Source: CAYRVX01 sp964642165 (GTDB lineage Bacteria; Planctomycetota; Phycisphaerae; SM23-33). Taken from it: DNA of 26,130 bases. A program made the position numbers and the translations under genes. The stretch spans positions 1-26,130 of the forward strand of contig CAZXOC010000074.1 of assembly GCA_964642165.1 (NCBI GenBank), in the 5' to 3' direction. Numbering within the stretch: position 1 is the stretch's first letter; each line of letters begins with the position of its first letter. This document shows positions 24,770 through 26,130 of this stretch, piece by piece. The notes below the pieces were generated by a model. The model made no database searches and was not told where the DNA came from. It worked only from the letters and a program-made list of their open reading frames with translations.

Positions 24770-25074
24770 CAGCCCTGTCCGTCGCCGAAGAAGATGCTCT
24801 GGTGCTTGACGCCCTGGCGCGGCTGGGCCATCCAGTCCGCGACCGTCTCGCGCCAGCGGAGGTAGTGCTCGGTCTGCTGGTGCTCCGTGAAGCCTTCCTG
24901 CGACTCGTAGCCCTCGTAGAGGAGGAACCGGCTGGGGTCGTCGGCGGCCTGGAGGACGTCGAAGCGGACGTTCTTCGGCTCCTGGCGCGTGCTCCGGGCG
25001 TTGGCGAGCGTGGCTTCAATGAACTGCGGGACGAACGGCTCCTTGACGTGAACGGTGACGGCGACGACGTACAT
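24769..25074 (-). CDS. Antibiotic biosynthesis monooxygenase (ABM) domain protein, LsrG-like
   Basis: A 101-residue single-domain protein of the dimeric alpha-beta barrel ABM family (PF03992). MYVVAVTVHVKEPFVPQFIE starts the fold; EPKNVRFDVLQAADDPSRF, LLYEGYESQEGFTEHQQTEH and YLRWRETV follow, as in LsrG-type proteins that process phosphorylated autoinducer-2 and in small quinone-forming monooxygenases. The start at 25074 has GGGAG (25081-25085) with a 6-base spacer. It is the first gene of an operon with the Fe-ADH (TGATG overlap). Chemistry cannot be fixed from sequence alone: cofactor-free oxygenation or isomerisation of a small metabolite is likely. Confidence 0.88.
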   Translation of the reverse strand: MYVVAVTVHVKEPFVPQFIEATLANARSTRQEPKNVRFDVLQAADDPSRFLLYEGYESQEGFTEHQQTEHYLRWRETVADWMAQPRQGVKHQSIFFGDGQG

Positions 25075-25125
25075 GCGTTTCTCCCTTCTGGAGGTCGAGA
25101 CGCCTCTGGACCCGCGGACGGGCGC

Positions 25126-25153
25126 ATTATAGCCGCGCGGGTCCCGCCCGCAA
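25126..25153 (-). promoter_or_regulatory. Promoter of the ABM-FeADH operon
   Basis: On the - strand: TTGCGG (25148-25153), a 16-base spacer and a perfect TATAAT (25126-25131). Transcription would start near 25119, giving a leader of about 45 bases to the ATG at 25074. Confidence 0.55.
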
Positions 25154-25260
25154 GGTCCGCCGTCGCCTCGCCCGCCGGCCGATCGCCCGCGCGCTCGACA
25201 TGCCGCGGGGGGAGGCGAGAATGGGTGAATCCCGAGCTTCGCCGTCGGCCTTCGCCGGGT

Positions 25261-25395
25261 TGGTCGGCGGTGACGGCCTGCGGCCTGGTGGGCTGCCGGA
25301 AGAAGTCGTCCAGCCCGGGCGAGCCGGCGGCGATCGAGCTGTCCTACGGCATCTTCTTCCCGCCGTCGCACATCCAGTGCAAGACCGCGGCGGCC
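25261..25395 (+). pseudogene. Fragment of a TRAP-type dicarboxylate transporter substrate-binding protein gene (dctP-like)
   Basis: The + frame from 25261 reads TACGLVGCRKKSSSP and then IELSYGIFFPPSHIQCKTA. This is the lipobox end of a lipoprotein signal (LVGC) followed by the first beta strand and helix of DctP-type binding proteins (consensus near ELSYSIFFPPTH). Homology stops after about 25380, where the frame turns into Arg-rich sequence, and the signal peptide before the lipobox is also missing. It is an isolated piece of about 40 codons with no permease genes nearby. The remaining bases of this gene-free interval (25154-25260 and 25396-25514) hold nothing I recognise. Confidence 0.6.
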
Positions 25396-25514
25396 TCTGA
25401 GAACGGCAAGCCACGACGACGCAACCGCCGCCGCCCCTTGACCGCGTTGTCGTCTGCTGCCGCGGGCGGACCGAGCGCACCCGGGCCACCTTCGTTCTCG
25501 GCCCGGCCGGGCAG

Positions 25515-25727
25515 TCAGAGGCTGTCCGTGGTCTCGTCGTGCTGCTTCTTGTTGAGCTTGAAGTCCGTGATCCTGTCCCCCTCGCCGCTCCCGACCCACT
25601 TGGCGAGGATCGCCCGCAGCTCCGCCACGGTGTAGGCGGGGTTCACCTCGCAGGCGACCAGGATGTCCTGCCCCGCGGAGCCCACGAGGCGGTCGGTCCC
25701 GTCGCCGCCGACGAGGATGTCGCCGCC
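25515..25727 (-). pseudogene. C-terminal remnant of an RTX-type calcium-binding protein
   Basis: Read leftward from 25727: GGDILVGGDGTDRLVGSAGQ, then DILVACEVNP and AELRAILAKWVGSGEGDRIT, to a TGA at 25515. The first part has two degenerate hemolysin-type GGxGxDxLxG nonapeptides. The continuation resembles the conserved end that follows such repeats in planctomycete surface proteins (DILIxG...LxAILAEW). The frame is open to 25853 but the upstream residues look random, so the N-terminal part is lost. Probably a truncated surface-protein gene. Confidence 0.6.
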
Positions 25728-25844
25728 GGCCGGTCCGCCGCAAGGGGCGCGGGTTGCCTGCCCGCTCGGCGCAATAGACACGGGCGGCCCCGACGGATCG
25801 GGACCGCCCGCGCGGTGCTGGGCAGGTGGCCGGCCCGGCCTGGC

Positions 25845-26117
25845 GGCGCGCACGGCGGGCGCGGCGGGGAGGAATTCGGCATGCGATGGCCGGCGTGCGG
25901 CCGGCAGGCGGCTGGCGCCGTCGCCGGCGGTGCACGGCGCCGACGGGCGCGCACGGGGGGCGCGGCGGGGAGGCCTTTGGGATGCGATGACGGGCGTGCG
26001 GCCGGCAGGCGGCTAGCGCCGTCGCCGGCGGTGCACGGCGCCGACGGGCGCGCACGGGGGGCGCGGGGGGGAAGGGGTTCGCCATGCGACGACGGGCGTG
26101 CGGCCGGCAGGCGGCTA
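25845..26117. repeat. GC-rich tandem repeat, period 101-102 bases, about 2.7 copies
   Basis: The landmark GGCGCGCAC recurs at 25845, 25946 and 26047 (period 101), and ATGCGATG or ATGCGACG recurs at 25881, 25982 and 26084. Copies are highly similar with a few changes, such as the 12 bases before the ATGCGA landmark. Copy one carries a hairpin, GGCGCCGT (25914-25921) with ACGGCGCC (25934-25941); copy two keeps a 7-bp version (26016-26022 with 26035-26041). The long open frames on the - strand are Arg/Pro-rich and look non-coding. It ends when the third copy diverges at 26116-26118. Confidence 0.85.
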
Positions 26118-26130
26118 GTGTTCCGTCAAG
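26116..26130. mobile_element. Possible insertion-sequence end at the window edge
   Basis: The third repeat copy matches the second up to GGCTA and then switches to GTGTTCCGTCAAG. A switch at a TA dinucleotide is what insertion of an IS630/mariner-type element (TA target) would leave. Only 13 bases of the putative end are visible and no transposase is in the window. Confidence 0.25.

Noticed and set aside
24769..26085. A 438-codon frame that would extend the ABM protein upstream
   Set aside because: The extension is Arg/Pro-rich, crosses the tandem repeats and lacks homology; the ATG at 25074 has a good ribosome site and promoter.
1..26130. tRNA, rRNA or CRISPR array
   Set aside because: No cloverleaf, rRNA-like block or regularly spaced repeat-spacer pattern was seen on reading; a tRNAscan or CRISPR search was not possible.

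Overview
The window is high-GC bacterial DNA, probably from an uncultured Planctomycetota or related PVC bacterium. This is an inference from three things: large exported proteins that combine autotransporter-associated beta-strand repeats, a dockerin-like calcium module and a PEP-CTERM tail; glycoside hydrolases with inserted lectin-like domains; and a DUF4175-like membrane protein. A run of 100 Ns with identical 55-base flanks shows it is a draft, probably metagenomic, assembly. I saw no rRNA, tRNA or CRISPR array.

Left part (1-5481, + strand): the 3' end of one dockerin/PEP-CTERM surface protein gene, an out-of-frame second dockerin/PEP-CTERM tail joined to it, and a full-length paralogue (749-5481). 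The paralogue looks broken only because of the N gap; merging the identical flanks restores one 1525-residue reading frame. Next, on the - strand, is a carbohydrate and envelope block (5526-12404): a GH51 alpha-L-arabinofuranosidase, a small exported PepSY-like protein ending in 17 aspartates, a relic of a REP-associated (Y1) transposase, and a GH78 alpha-L-rhamnosidase. Both glycosidases carry a concanavalin-type insert in the N-terminal region. They suggest use of arabinose- and rhamnose-containing plant or algal polysaccharides.

Middle (12821-19407): a + strand operon of two M16 peptidase subunits with complementary active-site parts (one has the HxxEH zinc site, the other the R/Y pair), translationally coupled to murD. 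A convergent two-gene operon of TIR-domain proteins follows, with ATGA overlap and lower GC. It sits between murD and purB and is the best candidate here for an undescribed, defence-like module. An 8-bp inverted repeat separates it from purB.

Right part: a DUF4870 membrane protein and a TPR lipoprotein (one operon), divergent from a stand-alone LigD-type 3'-phosphoesterase domain protein across a compact region with overlapping promoter candidates. Then come an unknown membrane-anchored protein, a DUF4175-like membrane protein, an 89-residue helical protein behind a consensus -10 box, and a coupled operon of an ABM/LsrG-like monooxygenase and an iron-type alcohol dehydrogenase. The last kilobase is a gene graveyard: fragments of a TRAP-type dctP gene and an RTX calcium-binding protein, a 101-base GC-rich tandem repeat with hairpins, and a possible insertion-sequence edge at a TA dinucleotide at the window end.
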